From contig NZ_CP092104.1 in NCBI RefSeq assembly GCF_016918765.2, positions 62,001 to 126,000 of the forward strand: 64,000 bases of DNA, in the 5' to 3' direction. Shown here piece by piece: positions 29,349-39,875 of this stretch. Below the pieces are notes generated by a model. That model saw nothing but the letters and a program-made list of their open reading frames with translations. It did no database searches and was not told where the DNA came from. How positions within the stretch are numbered: the first letter of the stretch is position 1; each line of letters opens with the position of its first letter. The DNA comes from Flagellatimonas centrodinii. Lineage in GTDB: Bacteria; Pseudomonadota; Gammaproteobacteria; Nevskiales; Nevskiaceae. The translations under genes and the position numbers were made by a program.

Positions 29349-30100
29349 GCCTGATCGGCAACCTGTTGGCCGGGCTTGGCCGCGCACAGTTCTTTTTGCT
29401 GCAGATCCTCGTCGCCCTGCCCGCCACCCTGCTGCGACCACGGCTGGTGATCCAGCAGCTCTATTCGGTGGGGGTGTTGTCGCTGATCATCATCGTCATC
29501 TCCGGCAGCTTCGTCGGCATGGTGCTGGCGCTGCAGGGCTACCGCACGCTGATTCGCTTCGGCGCCGAAGAATCACTCGGGGTGTTTGTCGCGCTGGTGA
29601 TCGTGCGCGAACTGGGGCCGGTGGTGACGGCCCTGCTGTTCGCCGGCCGCGCCGGCTCGGCCATGGCGGCCGAAATCGGGTTGATGAAGGCCACCGACCA
29701 GTTGTCGGCGATGGAGATGATGGCGACCGACCCGATGAAGCGGGTCATTGCCCCCCGCTTCCTGGCGTCGGTACTGGCGATGCCGTTGCTGGCCTGCATC
29801 TTCTCGGTGATGGCGATCGGTATCGCCGGTGGCCATGCCATCGGGGTGGAACTGCTGGGCGTGGACGATGGCGCCTATTGGGGTCAGATCCGCGCGGCGG
29901 TTGAAGCGCAGGATGTCATCGACAGTCTCATCAAGAGCACCATTTTCGGCATCGCGATCGCCTGGATCGCGGTCTATCAGGGCTATCACGCGGCGCCCAC
30001 TTCCGAAGGCGTCTCGCGCGCCACGACCGGCACCGTGGTGGTGTCGTCACTGGCGGTGCTGGCGCTCGACTTCATTCTTACGGCATTCATGTTCCGTTAA
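29345..30100 (+). CDS. mlaE: Phospholipid ABC transporter permease MlaE
   Basis: A 251-residue permease with about five or six membrane segments. Family motifs are GSFVGMVLALQGYRTLIRFGAEESLG, VVTALLFAGRAGSAMAAEIGLMKATDQLSAMEMM, and RFLASVLAMPLLACIF. It forms the transmembrane core of the MlaFEDB complex in the inner membrane. The start overlaps the mlaF stop (ATGA), so translation is coupled. Confidence 0.95.
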   Translation: MSLIGNLLAGLGRAQFFLLQILVALPATLLRPRLVIQQLYSVGVLSLIIIVISGSFVGMVLALQGYRTLIRFGAEESLGVFVALVIVRELGPVVTALLFAGRAGSAMAAEIGLMKATDQLSAMEMMATDPMKRVIAPRFLASVLAMPLLACIFSVMAIGIAGGHAIGVELLGVDDGAYWGQIRAAVEAQDVIDSLIKSTIFGIAIAWIAVYQGYHAAPTSEGVSRATTGTVVVSSLAVLALDFILTAFMFR

Positions 30101-30121
30101 GTGCGGACAAGGACACTCATC

Positions 30122-30589
30122 ATGCAATCACGTGCCCTGGAGATCCTCGTTGGCTTCTTCGTCTGCATCGGCGTCGCGGCTGTTTTCGTCCTCACCTTCC
30201 GGGTCGCCAGTCTCGATTCGGTGGGCACCGGCGAAGGCGTCTACCGCGTCACCGCGCAGTTCCAGAACATCGGCGGTCTCAAGCCCGGCTCAGCGGTCAC
30301 CATGGCTGGCGTTCGCGTTGGCCGGGTACAGGACATCGTGATTGATCCCGACACATTTCAGGCCCGGGTCACCCTGGCACTGGACGGTCAATACGATGCC
30401 ATTCCAGAGGACAGTTCAGCCTCCATCCTCACCGCGGGTCTGCTGGGCGAACAGTACATCGGTCTCACGCCCGGCGGCATGCTCGACCCGCTCAAGGACG
30501 GCAGCGAGATCATGCTGACGCAGAGCGCGCTGGTGCTGGAGAACCTGATCGGACAGTTCCTCTCGAACATGGCGTCGAAACAGGAGTAA
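30122..30589 (+). CDS. mlaD: MCE-domain phospholipid-binding protein MlaD
   Basis: A 155-residue protein with one N-terminal membrane anchor (LEILVGFFVCIGVAAVFVLTF) and one MCE domain: YRVTAQFQNIGGLKPGSAVTMAGVRVGRV, then the ITAGLLGEQYIGLTPGG-like segment. It forms the periplasmic hexameric ring of the Mla complex that carries phospholipid. ATG 30122 has AAGGA seven to eight bases upstream and starts right before the anchor. It follows mlaE by 21 bases. Confidence 0.94.
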   Translation: MQSRALEILVGFFVCIGVAAVFVLTFRVASLDSVGTGEGVYRVTAQFQNIGGLKPGSAVTMAGVRVGRVQDIVIDPDTFQARVTLALDGQYDAIPEDSSASILTAGLLGEQYIGLTPGGMLDPLKDGSEIMLTQSALVLENLIGQFLSNMASKQE

Positions 30590-30593
30590 TTCC

Positions 30594-31235
30594 ATGTCTC
30601 GCTTCCTCAGTTTCATCGCTGTCGCCGTCTTCAGTGTCGGCGCCAGTGCGCAGACTGTCACCGCCGCGACTCCACCTGACGAACTGGTGAAAACCGTCAC
30701 CGCCGAACTGCGTGCCGACATCGCCGAACACCAGGCCGAGTACAAGGCAAATCCCGAAGCCCTGTCGACGCTGGTGGACGAGAAGGTCGTGCCCCATTTC
30801 GATGTGCCGCGCATCAGCCGCCTGGTGCTGGGGCTGCACGGCCGCAAGGCGACACCGGAACAACTGGAACGCTTCGGCAACGCCTTCAAGAACATGCTGT
30901 TCCAGTCTTACGCCACGGCCTTGGTCGACTACCACGATTCAGTCGAGATCGAATGGAAGCCGCTGCGCATGGCGGACGATGCCACCCGCGCCACGGTGCA
31001 ATCGACGCTGATCCGCAAGGATGCACCACCGGTGCCGATCGGCTTTGTCATGCACAAGTCCGAGGCCGGCTGGAAGGTCTTCGACATCACGGTGGAGAAC
31101 ATCTCGCTGGTGAACAACTTTCGTGCGCAGCTCAACGGCGAGATCAGCAAGAACGGGCTGGACGCCGTGATCGAGAAGCTGGAGGGCGGCCAGATCGACC
31201 CCAAAACCGAGACCATCAAGGACGCGGCTGGATGA
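30594..31235 (+). CDS. mlaC: Periplasmic phospholipid shuttle protein MlaC
   Basis: A 213-residue Tol-tol/MlaC-family protein. It has a signal peptide (MSRFLSFIAVAVFSVGASA). The mature part shows PDELVKTVTAELRADI, VDEKVVPHFDVPRISRLVLG, FKNMLFQSYATALVDY and GWKVFDITVENISLVNNFRAQ, which is a family hallmark. It ferries phospholipid between MlaA at the outer membrane and MlaD. An AGGAG overlaps the mlaD stop and serves this start. The C-terminus overlaps mlaB by four bases. Confidence 0.94.
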   Translation: MSRFLSFIAVAVFSVGASAQTVTAATPPDELVKTVTAELRADIAEHQAEYKANPEALSTLVDEKVVPHFDVPRISRLVLGLHGRKATPEQLERFGNAFKNMLFQSYATALVDYHDSVEIEWKPLRMADDATRATVQSTLIRKDAPPVPIGFVMHKSEAGWKVFDITVENISLVNNFRAQLNGEISKNGLDAVIEKLEGGQIDPKTETIKDAAG

Positions 31236-31480
31236 TCGAGGGCGCCCTCAGCTTTGTGACGGTACCGACGCTGCTGGCCGAGCGCGGCGATGCGCTGGCC
31301 GCCGCCGGCACCCTGGATCTCTCCGCAGTCGATCACGTCGACAGTGCCGGCATCGCTTGCCTGCTGGAGCTGCGGCGCCGCTCCGGCGGCACCTTGCAGT
31401 TGACCGCCATCCCGGCACAGATGCAGGCGCTTGCCGATTTTCTCGGCGTCGGTACCCTGTTGGGACTCCAGGAACCCTGA
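31232..31480 (+). CDS. mlaB: STAS-domain protein MlaB
   Basis: An 82-residue STAS protein. The core LDLSAVDHVDSAGIACLLELRRRSGGTLQL is the STAS signature region with the conserved Ser; LADFLGVGTLLGL ends the domain. MlaB binds MlaF and is needed for activity and stability of the ABC complex. ATG 31232 overlaps the mlaC stop (ATGA); the frame is open further upstream but lies inside mlaC. Size is normal for MlaB. Confidence 0.9.
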   Translation: MIEGALSFVTVPTLLAERGDALAAAGTLDLSAVDHVDSAGIACLLELRRRSGGTLQLTAIPAQMQALADFLGVGTLLGLQEP

Positions 31481-31561
31481 CCCTCAATGAATCGCTCTGC
31501 CTCCGCCGGCCTGCTGCGCCTTGCGCCTACCCCCTTGGCAGCTCGCTCTAGGTGCCCATCA

Positions 31562-32284
31562 GTGCGAAACATTGCTCTAGCGCTTGTCACCTGCCTCGCC
31601 CTCGGCGGCTGTGCGCATCGGCCCAGCTATGAGCCCGCCGATCCGCTGGAGCCGGTCAACCGCCAGATCTTCGCCTTCAACAATACCGTCGACCGCTATG
31701 TCGCCGAGCCGGTGGCGCGTGGCTACGTGAAGGTGATCCCGGCGCCGGTCCGCGGCGGCATCAGCAATTTTCTCGATAACCTCGGCTATCCGGTGGTGAT
31801 CGTCAACGACCTGTTGCAACTCAAGCTGTGGCAGGCGACCCGTGACACAGGCCGCTTTCTGTTCAACACCACCGTCGGTCTCGCCGGCATACTCGACCCG
31901 GCGACCGACATCGGGCTGCATGCCAACAACGAGGATTTCGGTCAGACCCTCGGACATTGGGGGGTCGGCGAAGGCTGGTTCCTCATGTTGCCGTTTCTCG
32001 GGCCCTCCACCAATCGCGACCTGGTCGGCAGCGTTGCCGACGGCTTCGCGACCCCGGTCTACTATCTTGAAGGGCCCTACCAGGAAGAAACGCGTGTCGG
32101 GCTGATCGTCATCGGCGCGATCGATAGTCGCGCCGGGCTGCTGGGCACCGAAAAGCTGATGGCCGACCAGCTCGATCCCTACGTCTTTCTGCGCAGCGCC
32201 TACCTGGATCGGCGCTACAACCTCCTCCACGACGGCAACCCGCCGGTGGAAGAGATCAACTACGACGAATACTTCGACGAGTAG
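31562..32284 (+). CDS. mlaA: Outer-membrane lipoprotein MlaA (VacJ)
   Basis: A VacJ-family lipoprotein, 240 residues from GTG 31562. The leader VRNIALALVTCLALGGC ends in a perfect lipobox, and AGG lies nine bases upstream. ATG 31487 in frame would add 25 residues with an unusually long basic N-region and a distant AGGA, so it is less likely but possible. Family motifs: DPLEPVNRQIFAFNN, RGGISNFLDNLGYP, DTGRFLFNTTVGLAGILDPA, EDFGQTLGHWGVGEGWFLMLPFLGPS. MlaA removes phospholipids from the outer leaflet of the outer membrane. It ends the mla operon and converges on purL with 11 bases between. Confidence 0.93.
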   Translation: MRNIALALVTCLALGGCAHRPSYEPADPLEPVNRQIFAFNNTVDRYVAEPVARGYVKVIPAPVRGGISNFLDNLGYPVVIVNDLLQLKLWQATRDTGRFLFNTTVGLAGILDPATDIGLHANNEDFGQTLGHWGVGEGWFLMLPFLGPSTNRDLVGSVADGFATPVYYLEGPYQEETRVGLIVIGAIDSRAGLLGTEKLMADQLDPYVFLRSAYLDRRYNLLHDGNPPVEEINYDEYFDE

Positions 32285-32295
32285 CGGCGGCGGCC

Positions 32296-35200
32296 TCAGC
32301 CCACCCAGCGACGGGCGTTGGCGAACAACTGCAGCCACGGCGTGGTATCGCCACCACGATGGGCCGATGGCCACCACGAACCGGTGACACCCGCCACCGT
32401 CCGCTCCGGATGCGGCATCAGCACGGTGACCCGGCCATCGGAATTGCAGAGGCCGGTAATGCCCTCGGGCGAGCCGTTGGGGTTGTCGGGATAGCGCAGG
32501 GCCGTCGCGCCGTGACGGTCGATGAAACGCAGCGCCACCTGTCCGCCCGCCTCACAGGCGGCGCGATCGTCGGTTTCGGTGAACACCGCCCGGCCCTCAC
32601 CATGGGCCACGGCGATCGGCAGCCGGGCGCCGGCAAGGCCGTCGAAGAACAGCGATCGCGACGGCGGCACTTCGACCATGGTCCAACGCGCTTCGAACTG
32701 CTCGCTGCGATTGCGGCGGAACGTCGGCCAGTGCTCGGCACCCGGCACCAGCGACTTCAGCGCCGCGAACATCTGGCAGCCATTGCAGATGCCCAGGGCG
32801 AACCGGTCCGGCGAGGCCAGAAACTCGGCGAAAGCCGCCCGTGCCTGCGGGTTGAACAGGATGGACTTGGCCCAGCCCTGGCCGGCGCCGAGCACATCAC
32901 CGTAGGAAAAACCGCCGCAGGCCACCAAGCCGGCGAAATCCATCAGGGCGACGCGCCCGCCGAGCACATCGCTCATGTGCACGTCGATGCTGTCGAAGCC
33001 GGCGCGATCAAACGCCCAGGCCATTTCCGCATGACTGTTGACACCCTGCTCGCGGAGAATCGCCACTTTCGGCCGGCCACGCAGCACGGGGACCGGCGCC
33101 AGCGCTAGCGGCAACGACACCGTGAGGCCGGGATCGGCATCGTCCGCCAACGCCTCGTAAGCCTCGCGGGCGCAGTCCGGATCGTCCCGCAGGGCCGCCA
33201 TGCGGTAGCTGGTTTCCGCCCAGATCTGCTCCAGTTCGGCGCGTGATGCCGTGAAATGCTGGGCCCCGTTCATGCAGAAGCGCAGCGGCCCGTCGGCCTG
33301 GACGCTGCCGAGCCGCTGGATGGTCAGCCCGGCCGCCAGACCCTCACTGGCAAAGCGGTCGGCATCGGCTGCGCGAAGCTGCACCACCATGCCCAGCTCT
33401 TCGGCGAACAACTGGCCCAGCAGGTCGCCCTGCGGCAGGTCGATGTACAGGCCGCAACGGCCAGCAAACGCCATTTCGCAGAGGGTGACGAACAGGCCAC
33501 CGTCACTGCGATCGTGATAGGCCAGCACCTGTCCATCAGCATTCCAGCGCTGCAGCAGGTCCCAGGCCGCCCGTAGCTGCATGGGCTGGTCGAGGTCCGG
33601 TGCGATCTCGCCGAGTTCGCCGTAAACCTGCGCCAGGGCACTGCCACCGAGCCGGTTTCGGCCGTTTCCGAGGTCGACCAGCAGCAGCACGCTGTCGGCC
33701 TCCGGCTGCAGCTGCGGCGTCAGGCTGCGACGCACATCGGCCACCGGTGCGAACGCCGAGATGATCGCCGACACCGGCGCCGTCTGCTTCTGTTCGACAC
33801 CGTCGGGCGAGGCCCACAGCGCCTTCATCGACAGCGAGTCCTTGCCCACCGGGATGGCGATGCCGAGCGACGGACACAGCTGCTCGCCGATTGCGCGCAC
33901 CGCATCGAACAGGCGCGCATCCTCGTCATCGTTGCCGCAGGCCGCCATCCAGTTGGCGGACAACCGGACGTCGCCGAGCTTGGCAATCGATGCCGCCGCC
34001 AAATTGGTAAGCGCCTCGCCCACTGCCATGCGTGCCGATGCCGCGGCATCGAGCGCGGCCAGCAATGGCCGCTCGCCCATCGCCATCGCCTCACCGGTGG
34101 TGGCGGTGAACCCGGTTGCGGTGACCGCGCAATCGGCGACCGGCACCTGCCAGGGCCCGACCATCTGGTCGCGCACACTCAGGCCCCCGACGGTGCGATC
34201 GCCAATGGTGATCAGGAAATGCTTGGCAGCGACCGCGGGGAGTCGCAGCACCCGGCGCGCCGCCTCTTCCAGCGTGATTCGCGGCAACGGGCGGGTCAGC
34301 GGCGGCTGTCGGCGGGTGTTGCGCTGGAGACGGGGCGGCTTGCCCAGCAACACCGGCATCGGCATGTCGACCGGAAAGCTGCCGTCACGCGCATCCTCGA
34401 CCCGCAGTTGCGGCTCGACGGTTGCGCGGCCGACCACAGCCATCGGGCAGCGCTCGCGAGTACAGGCTGCCTCGATCACGGCCAGGCCCTCGGGCCGGAT
34501 CGCCAGCACATACCGCTCCTGGCTTTCGTTGCACCAGATTTCCATCGGCGACAGCGCCGGGTCGGCCGACTGCACGTCACGCAGCTGAAAGTGACCGCCG
34601 CGTCCATCGGCGTCCACCAGCTCCGGCAAGGCGTTGGAAATGCCGCCGGCGCCGACGTCGTGTATCGACAGAATGGGGTTGTCGGCACCGAGGCGCCAAC
34701 AGGCATCAATCACCTCCTGGCAGCGCCGTTCCAGTTCCGGATTGGCGCGCTGCACACTGGCAAAGTCGAGCGCTTCCGAGGAACTGCCGGTGGCCATCGA
34801 GCTGGCTGCGCCGCCTCCCAGGCCGATCAGCATGGCGGGGCCGCCGAGCACCAGCAGCAGCGCGCCGTCGACCACCGGCAGCTTGTCGACATGGCCATCG
34901 CGGACACTACCGAAACCGCCGGCGATCATGATCGGCTTGTGATACCCGCGATTGCGGCCGTCCGCGGTCACCAGCTCCACGGTGCGGAAGTAGCCGTTGA
35001 GACAGGGCCGCCCGAACTCGTTGTTGTAGGCGGCAGCCCCGATGGGGGCCTCGAGCATGATGTCCAGTGCCGGTGCCATCCGCGACGGTGTCGACAGATC
35101 GGCCTCCCACGGCTGGGAAAAGCCGGGAATGCGGAGGTTGGCGGTGGTGAAACCGACCAGTCCGGCCTTGGGCTTGCCACCGCGGCCGGTGGCGGCCTCA

Positions 35201-36114
35201 TCCCGAATCTCGCCGCCACTGCCAGTAGCGGCTCCGGGGTCGGGGCTGATTCCGGTGGGGTGGTTATGGGTCTCCACTTTCATCAGCATGTGCACGGGTT
35301 CGTCATGTCCGCGCCAGACACCATCGGCATCGGGAAACCAGCGCATCGCGGTGGGGCCCGCCACCACCGCAGCATTATCCTTGTAGGCGGACAACACACC
35401 CTCGGGCGCGGCGGCATGGGTCATGCGGATCATCTGGAACAGCGAGTGCGGCTGGCGCTCACCGTCGACGGTGAACTCGGCGTTGAAAATCTTGTGCCGG
35501 CAGTGCTCGCTGTTGACCTGGGCGAACATCATGAGCTCGGCGTCGGTCGGGTTGCGGCCCGAGGTCCGGGCATGCGCGGCAAGGTAGTCGATCTCGTCGT
35601 CCGACAAGGCCAGACCCCAATCGGTGTTGGCGGCGGCGAGTGCCGCACGGCCGCCGCCCAGCACGTCAACCACCCGCAGTGGTCGTGACGGCTGAACGGC
35701 AAACAGTTGCGACAGCGCGGCCGGATCCTCCAGCACTGATTCCATCATCGGATCATGCAGGGCGGCACGTTGCACGGGCGTGAGCGCGGTACACCCGCGC
35801 AAGGCCACCACCCGACCCCGTTCGATGCGACGGATTCCGTCCAGCCCGGCGACACGGGCAATGTCCGTGGCCTTGCTCGACCAGGGCGACACGGTGCCCA
35901 CCCGCGGCACCACGTAGAGGGTCAGGTCGCCTTGCGGCAGCGCATCGACGCCGGGGCCCAGCAACTCTCTCAGACGTCCGGAGTCGGCCTCACCCTCGAC
36001 CAGAAAACACTCGCAGACGTCGATGTCCGACGATCGCAGTCCCAGCGCGGCGGCCAGTCGTTCCAGACGGAAGGCGGAGAGCGGCGGCAGTCCGCTGATC
36101 AGTTGCACGGGCAT
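32296..36114 (-). CDS. purL: Phosphoribosylformylglycinamidine synthase (FGAM synthase, PurL large type)
   Basis: A 1272-residue single-chain PurL, normal for gammaproteobacteria. The N-terminal PurS-like domain is followed by a linker with [24 protein letters not shown]-synthase-like domains with [13 protein letters not shown] and [14 protein letters not shown], and [18 protein letters not shown]-terminal class I glutaminase follows, with [19 protein letters not shown], the catalytic Cys in LGICNGCQM, and the His/Glu region near LMPHPERTV. It converts FGAR, ATP and glutamine to FGAM in de novo purine synthesis. ATG 36114 is used because the family starts close to [11 protein letters not shown]; an in-frame ATG at 36153 is less likely. 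Confidence 0.96.
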   Translation of the reverse strand: MPVQLISGLPPLSAFRLERLAAALGLRSSDIDVCECFLVEGEADSGRLRELLGPGVDALPQGDLTLYVVPRVGTVSPWSSKATDIARVAGLDGIRRIERGRVVALRGCTALTPVQRAALHDPMMESVLEDPAALSQLFAVQPSRPLRVVDVLGGGRAALAAANTDWGLALSDDEIDYLAAHARTSGRNPTDAELMMFAQVNSEHCRHKIFNAEFTVDGERQPHSLFQMIRMTHAAAPEGVLSAYKDNAAVVAGPTAMRWFPDADGVWRGHDEPVHMLMKVETHNHPTGISPDPGAATGSGGEIRDEAATGRGGKPKAGLVGFTTANLRIPGFSQPWEADLSTPSRMAPALDIMLEAPIGAAAYNNEFGRPCLNGYFRTVELVTADGRNRGYHKPIMIAGGFGSVRDGHVDKLPVVDGALLLVLGGPAMLIGLGGGAASSMATGSSSEALDFASVQRANPELERRCQEVIDACWRLGADNPILSIHDVGAGGISNALPELVDADGRGGHFQLRDVQSADPALSPMEIWCNESQERYVLAIRPEGLAVIEAACTRERCPMAVVGRATVEPQLRVEDARDGSFPVDMPMPVLLGKPPRLQRNTRRQPPLTRPLPRITLEEAARRVLRLPAVAAKHFLITIGDRTVGGLSVRDQMVGPWQVPVADCAVTATGFTATTGEAMAMGERPLLAALDAAASARMAVGEALTNLAAASIAKLGDVRLSANWMAACGNDDEDARLFDAVRAIGEQLCPSLGIAIPVGKDSLSMKALWASPDGVEQKQTAPVSAIISAFAPVADVRRSLTPQLQPEADSVLLLVDLGNGRNRLGGSALAQVYGELGEIAPDLDQPMQLRAAWDLLQRWNADGQVLAYHDRSDGGLFVTLCEMAFAGRCGLYIDLPQGDLLGQLFAEELGMVVQLRAADADRFASEGLAAGLTIQRLGSVQADGPLRFCMNGAQHFTASRAELEQIWAETSYRMAALRDDPDCAREAYEALADDADPGLTVSLPLALAPVPVLRGRPKVAILREQGVNSHAEMAWAFDRAGFDSIDVHMSDVLGGRVALMDFAGLVACGGFSYGDVLGAGQGWAKSILFNPQARAAFAEFLASPDRFALGICNGCQMFAALKSLVPGAEHWPTFRRNRSEQFEARWTMVEVPPSRSLFFDGLAGARLPIAVAHGEGRAVFTETDDRAACEAGGQVALRFIDRHGATALRYPDNPNGSPEGITGLCNSDGRVTVLMPHPERTVAGVTGSWWPSAHRGGDTTPWLQLFANARRWVG

Positions 36115-36183
36115 GGGCTTCAGGCATCGGGGAGCAAGCCGCCATTGTCCCATTTTTCGGCGCGCCGATGCCGCGTCGGGCCA

Positions 36184-36948
36184 TCAGGCCACCAGGTCAC
36201 ACCAAGCCAGACCGGCGCCCTGATCGGCACAGCGACACCAGGCCGGATCGTCTTCCAGCACATCGATGATGGCCGCCCGCGCCAGCGCCGGCGTGTTGTT
36301 CACCTCGGACAGGTGGGTGAGGATCAGGTGCTGCAGGCGGCGGCGATCCAGGCGCTGCAACAGCGCGGCCGACTGCCGGTTGGAGAGGTGACCGAAATCA
36401 CCGCCCACCCGCTGCTTGAGGCGATAGGGATACGGGCCGTCGGCGAGCATCTGCGGATCATGGTTGCACTCCAGCAGTAGCGCATCGCAGCCATCCAGGC
36501 GGGCGACCACATGCGGCGTCACGTGGCCGAGGTCGGAAATCACCCCCAGCCAGCGGCTGCCATGTCCGATCCGGTACTGGCAGGGTTGCGCTGCATCGTG
36601 GGGCACCGCAAACGGTTCGATGTCGAGGGCGCCAATGGTGAACCCATGGTCGGGGTCAAACCGACGAATGTCGGGAACCGCGTCGTCATGCCAGACCCGT
36701 GCCGTACCGTGGGTCAGGTAAACCGGTGTCCGGTAGCGTCGCGCCAGTCGCCCAACCCCGCCGAGATGGTCACCGTGCTCATGGGTCACCAGAATGGCGT
36801 CCAGCTGCCCCCCCTCAAGGCCGAGACGGGCCAGCCGCTGCTCGGTGTCCTTGAGGGTGAACCCGCAGTCGATCAACACCCGGGTGCCGCCCGCCTCGAC
36901 CACGGTGCCATTGCCCTTGCTGCCGGAACCGAGGGAGGCGAAGCGCAT
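36184..36948 (-). CDS. MBL-fold metallo-hydrolase (YycJ/WalJ-like)
   Basis: A 254-residue metallo-beta-lactamase-fold protein. It opens with MRFASLGSGSKGNGTVVEAG, the signature of the YycJ/ExoA-like group. The metal motif is VTHEHGDHLGGV (HxHxDH), with further ligands in DLGHVTPHVV and LTHLSEVNN. Relatives include Bacillus WalJ/YycJ, a 5'-3' exonuclease-like protein, and the group is annotated as 'MBL fold metallo-hydrolase' in proteobacteria. The activity here is uncertain. Its ATG overlaps the DUF1820 gene stop by one base (TGATG), and purL follows 69 bases after its stop codon. Confidence 0.85.
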   Translation of the reverse strand: MRFASLGSGSKGNGTVVEAGGTRVLIDCGFTLKDTEQRLARLGLEGGQLDAILVTHEHGDHLGGVGRLARRYRTPVYLTHGTARVWHDDAVPDIRRFDPDHGFTIGALDIEPFAVPHDAAQPCQYRIGHGSRWLGVISDLGHVTPHVVARLDGCDALLLECNHDPQMLADGPYPYRLKQRVGGDFGHLSNRQSAALLQRLDRRRLQHLILTHLSEVNNTPALARAAIIDVLEDDPAWCRCADQGAGLAWCDLVA

Positions 36949-37277
36949 CAGCCCCGCGGCCCGCTCGGGTACAACGGGAACGGCATGATCTTGCCGCTGT
37001 CACCGGCATCGGTCACCCGTGCCGGGCCCTGGCGACTGACTTCGTCGATGCGGATCACCGAGTGAACCGGCAGATAGAACCGCTCGACACCATCAAACTG
37101 CGCCTTCAATTTTTCTTCGCCGGGGTCCACCACCACCGTGCTGCGCTCGCCGAACACCAGCTTGCCGATCTCGACGAAGCCCAGCAGGTTGCCGTGGCTC
37201 ACCTCGCGCGCGTAAATCTCGAATATCTGGTCGTGATTGCGAAAGCTGACGCGGTAAAGACGGGCGGGCGTACTCAT
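36948..37277 (-). CDS. DUF1820 family protein
   Basis: A 109-residue soluble protein matching DUF1820 (PF08850): LYRVSFRNHDQIFEIYAREVSHGNLLGFVEIGKLVF is typical, with DGVERFYLPVHSVIRIDEVSRQG further on. Function unknown; the family is widespread in gammaproteobacteria. ATG 37277 is chosen because the family starts at MSTPARLYRVSF; an upstream in-frame start at 37307 would overlap the pirin gene end. The stop overlaps the MBL hydrolase start by one base. Confidence 0.88.
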   Translation of the reverse strand: MSTPARLYRVSFRNHDQIFEIYAREVSHGNLLGFVEIGKLVFGERSTVVVDPGEEKLKAQFDGVERFYLPVHSVIRIDEVSRQGPARVTDAGDSGKIMPFPLYPSGPRG

Positions 37278-37303
37278 ATAGTTCGATATTTTATCACTGA
37301 CGC

Positions 37304-38161
37304 TCAAGCCGGCAGCGGAATGAACTCGGTTTCGCCGGGCACGGCCGCAAAGCGCTGCGCCTTCCAGTCCGCCTTGGCTTGCTCGATGCGTTCGGGACGG
37401 GTCGAGACGAAGTTCCAGACGATGTGCCGGGTTTCCGGATAGGGCTGCCCGCCAACGATGACCACCCGCGCACCTTCACTGCTGGTCAGCAGCAGGTCGC
37501 GGGTCGCATCCACCACCATCAGGTGATGCTGCGGCAGCGGTTCGGAATCGACCGCGAGGCTGCCGCTGGCGAGATAGAGCGCTCGGTCACCGACACCGGC
37601 CGGCATCCGCCAGGACGCACCGGGCGCCAGGGTGAGGACAGCAAACAAGGTTTCGGTACCGGTATCCACTGGCGAATGGCGGGCGCCCAACGCCCCGATC
37701 AGCAGGTGCAGCTCGCCGCCCTCGAACCGATCGACCGGCAACTCGGCAGCCGGATAGTGCATGAACGCAGGCTCTGCCTCTTCCGTCTCCACCGGCAACG
37801 CCATCCACATCTGGATCCCCTCGACCGCTTGCTGGCGGTCGCGGATATCGTCGGGAATGCGCTCCGAGTGCACCACGCCGCTTCCCGCCACCATCACATT
37901 CACCGCGCCTGGGTCGATCCGCTGCACCACACCCATGCTGTCGCGGTGCATGAACGCACCACTGAACAGGTAGGTGACGGTGGCCAGCCCGATATGCGGA
38001 TGCGGGCGGACATCCCCTTCGGTGGTGCCCTGCGGAAACAGCGCCGGCCCCATGTGGTCGAGAAAGATGAACGGGCCGACCATCCACTGCTGCGCCGACG
38101 GCAGGATACGGCGGACCGGGAATCCGATATCCCGCGTTTGCGGCTTGATGACCTTGGACAT
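37304..38161 (-). CDS. Pirin family protein
   Basis: A 285-residue bicupin of the pirin family. The N-terminal cupin shows FPVRRILPSAQQWMVGPFIFLDHMGP, then the metal-site motif VRPHPHIGLATVTYLFSGAFMHRDSMG, and VNVMVAGSGVVHSER with the fourth ligand. The C-terminal pirin domain has HHLMVVDATRDLLLTSSEGARVVIVGGQPYPE. Bacterial relatives include quercetinase-like YhhW; the natural substrate is unknown. ATG 38161 has AGGAG six bases upstream. It lies between serS and the DUF1820 gene on the same strand, 26 bases before the latter. Confidence 0.9.
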   Translation of the reverse strand: MSKVIKPQTRDIGFPVRRILPSAQQWMVGPFIFLDHMGPALFPQGTTEGDVRPHPHIGLATVTYLFSGAFMHRDSMGVVQRIDPGAVNVMVAGSGVVHSERIPDDIRDRQQAVEGIQMWMALPVETEEAEPAFMHYPAAELPVDRFEGGELHLLIGALGARHSPVDTGTETLFAVLTLAPGASWRMPAGVGDRALYLASGSLAVDSEPLPQHHLMVVDATRDLLLTSSEGARVVIVGGQPYPETRHIVWNFVSTRPERIEQAKADWKAQRFAAVPGETEFIPLPA

Positions 38162-38228
38162 GGGAGCTCCTGACAGGGGCGGGATGACGACCGCTAGGGT
38201 ATCCAATCCGGGCGCTGGCGGCGCCGCT

Positions 38229-39500
<1,272 letters not shown>

Positions 39501-39505
<5 letters not shown>

Positions 39506-39875
39506 CCGACCCGCCCCGCCCACCCAGCGACAGCCCGAACGCGCAGGCGGCAAGGCACAACAGCAGGTGCAGGGCGACGTTGGCGAACGCGGCCGCCGGC
39601 TGCTCCCGCAGCAGCGCCAGGGTTTCGAGCGAAAATGCCGAGAAGGTGGTGAAGCCGCCGAGCAGGCCGGTCATCAGCCCGATCCGCAGCGGCTCGGGCC
39701 AGCCACGGGCAACGGCAAGCTGGGCGATCAGGCCGATGGCGAAGCTGCCGAGGACATTCACCGTCAAGGTCCACCAGGGCAGCGCACCGCCGACCCCGCG
39801 CATCGCCAGCGCGACGGCGAATCGCAGGCTGGCGCCAGCGGCACCCCCGAGCGCGACGGCAAACCACAGATTCAT
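39501..39875 (-). CDS. crcB: Fluoride ion exporter CrcB/FluC
   Basis: A 124-residue protein with four membrane segments. CrcB hallmarks are GGAAGASLRFAVALAM at the N-terminus, TLTVNVLGSFAIGL with the pore Asn, and GGFTTFSAFSLETL with the conserved Phe and Thr/Ser track. It works as a dual-topology dimer that exports fluoride. The start overlaps the rarA stop by four bases (ATGA). I see no fluoride riboswitch before it; being inside the rarA operon, it is probably constitutive. Confidence 0.93.
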
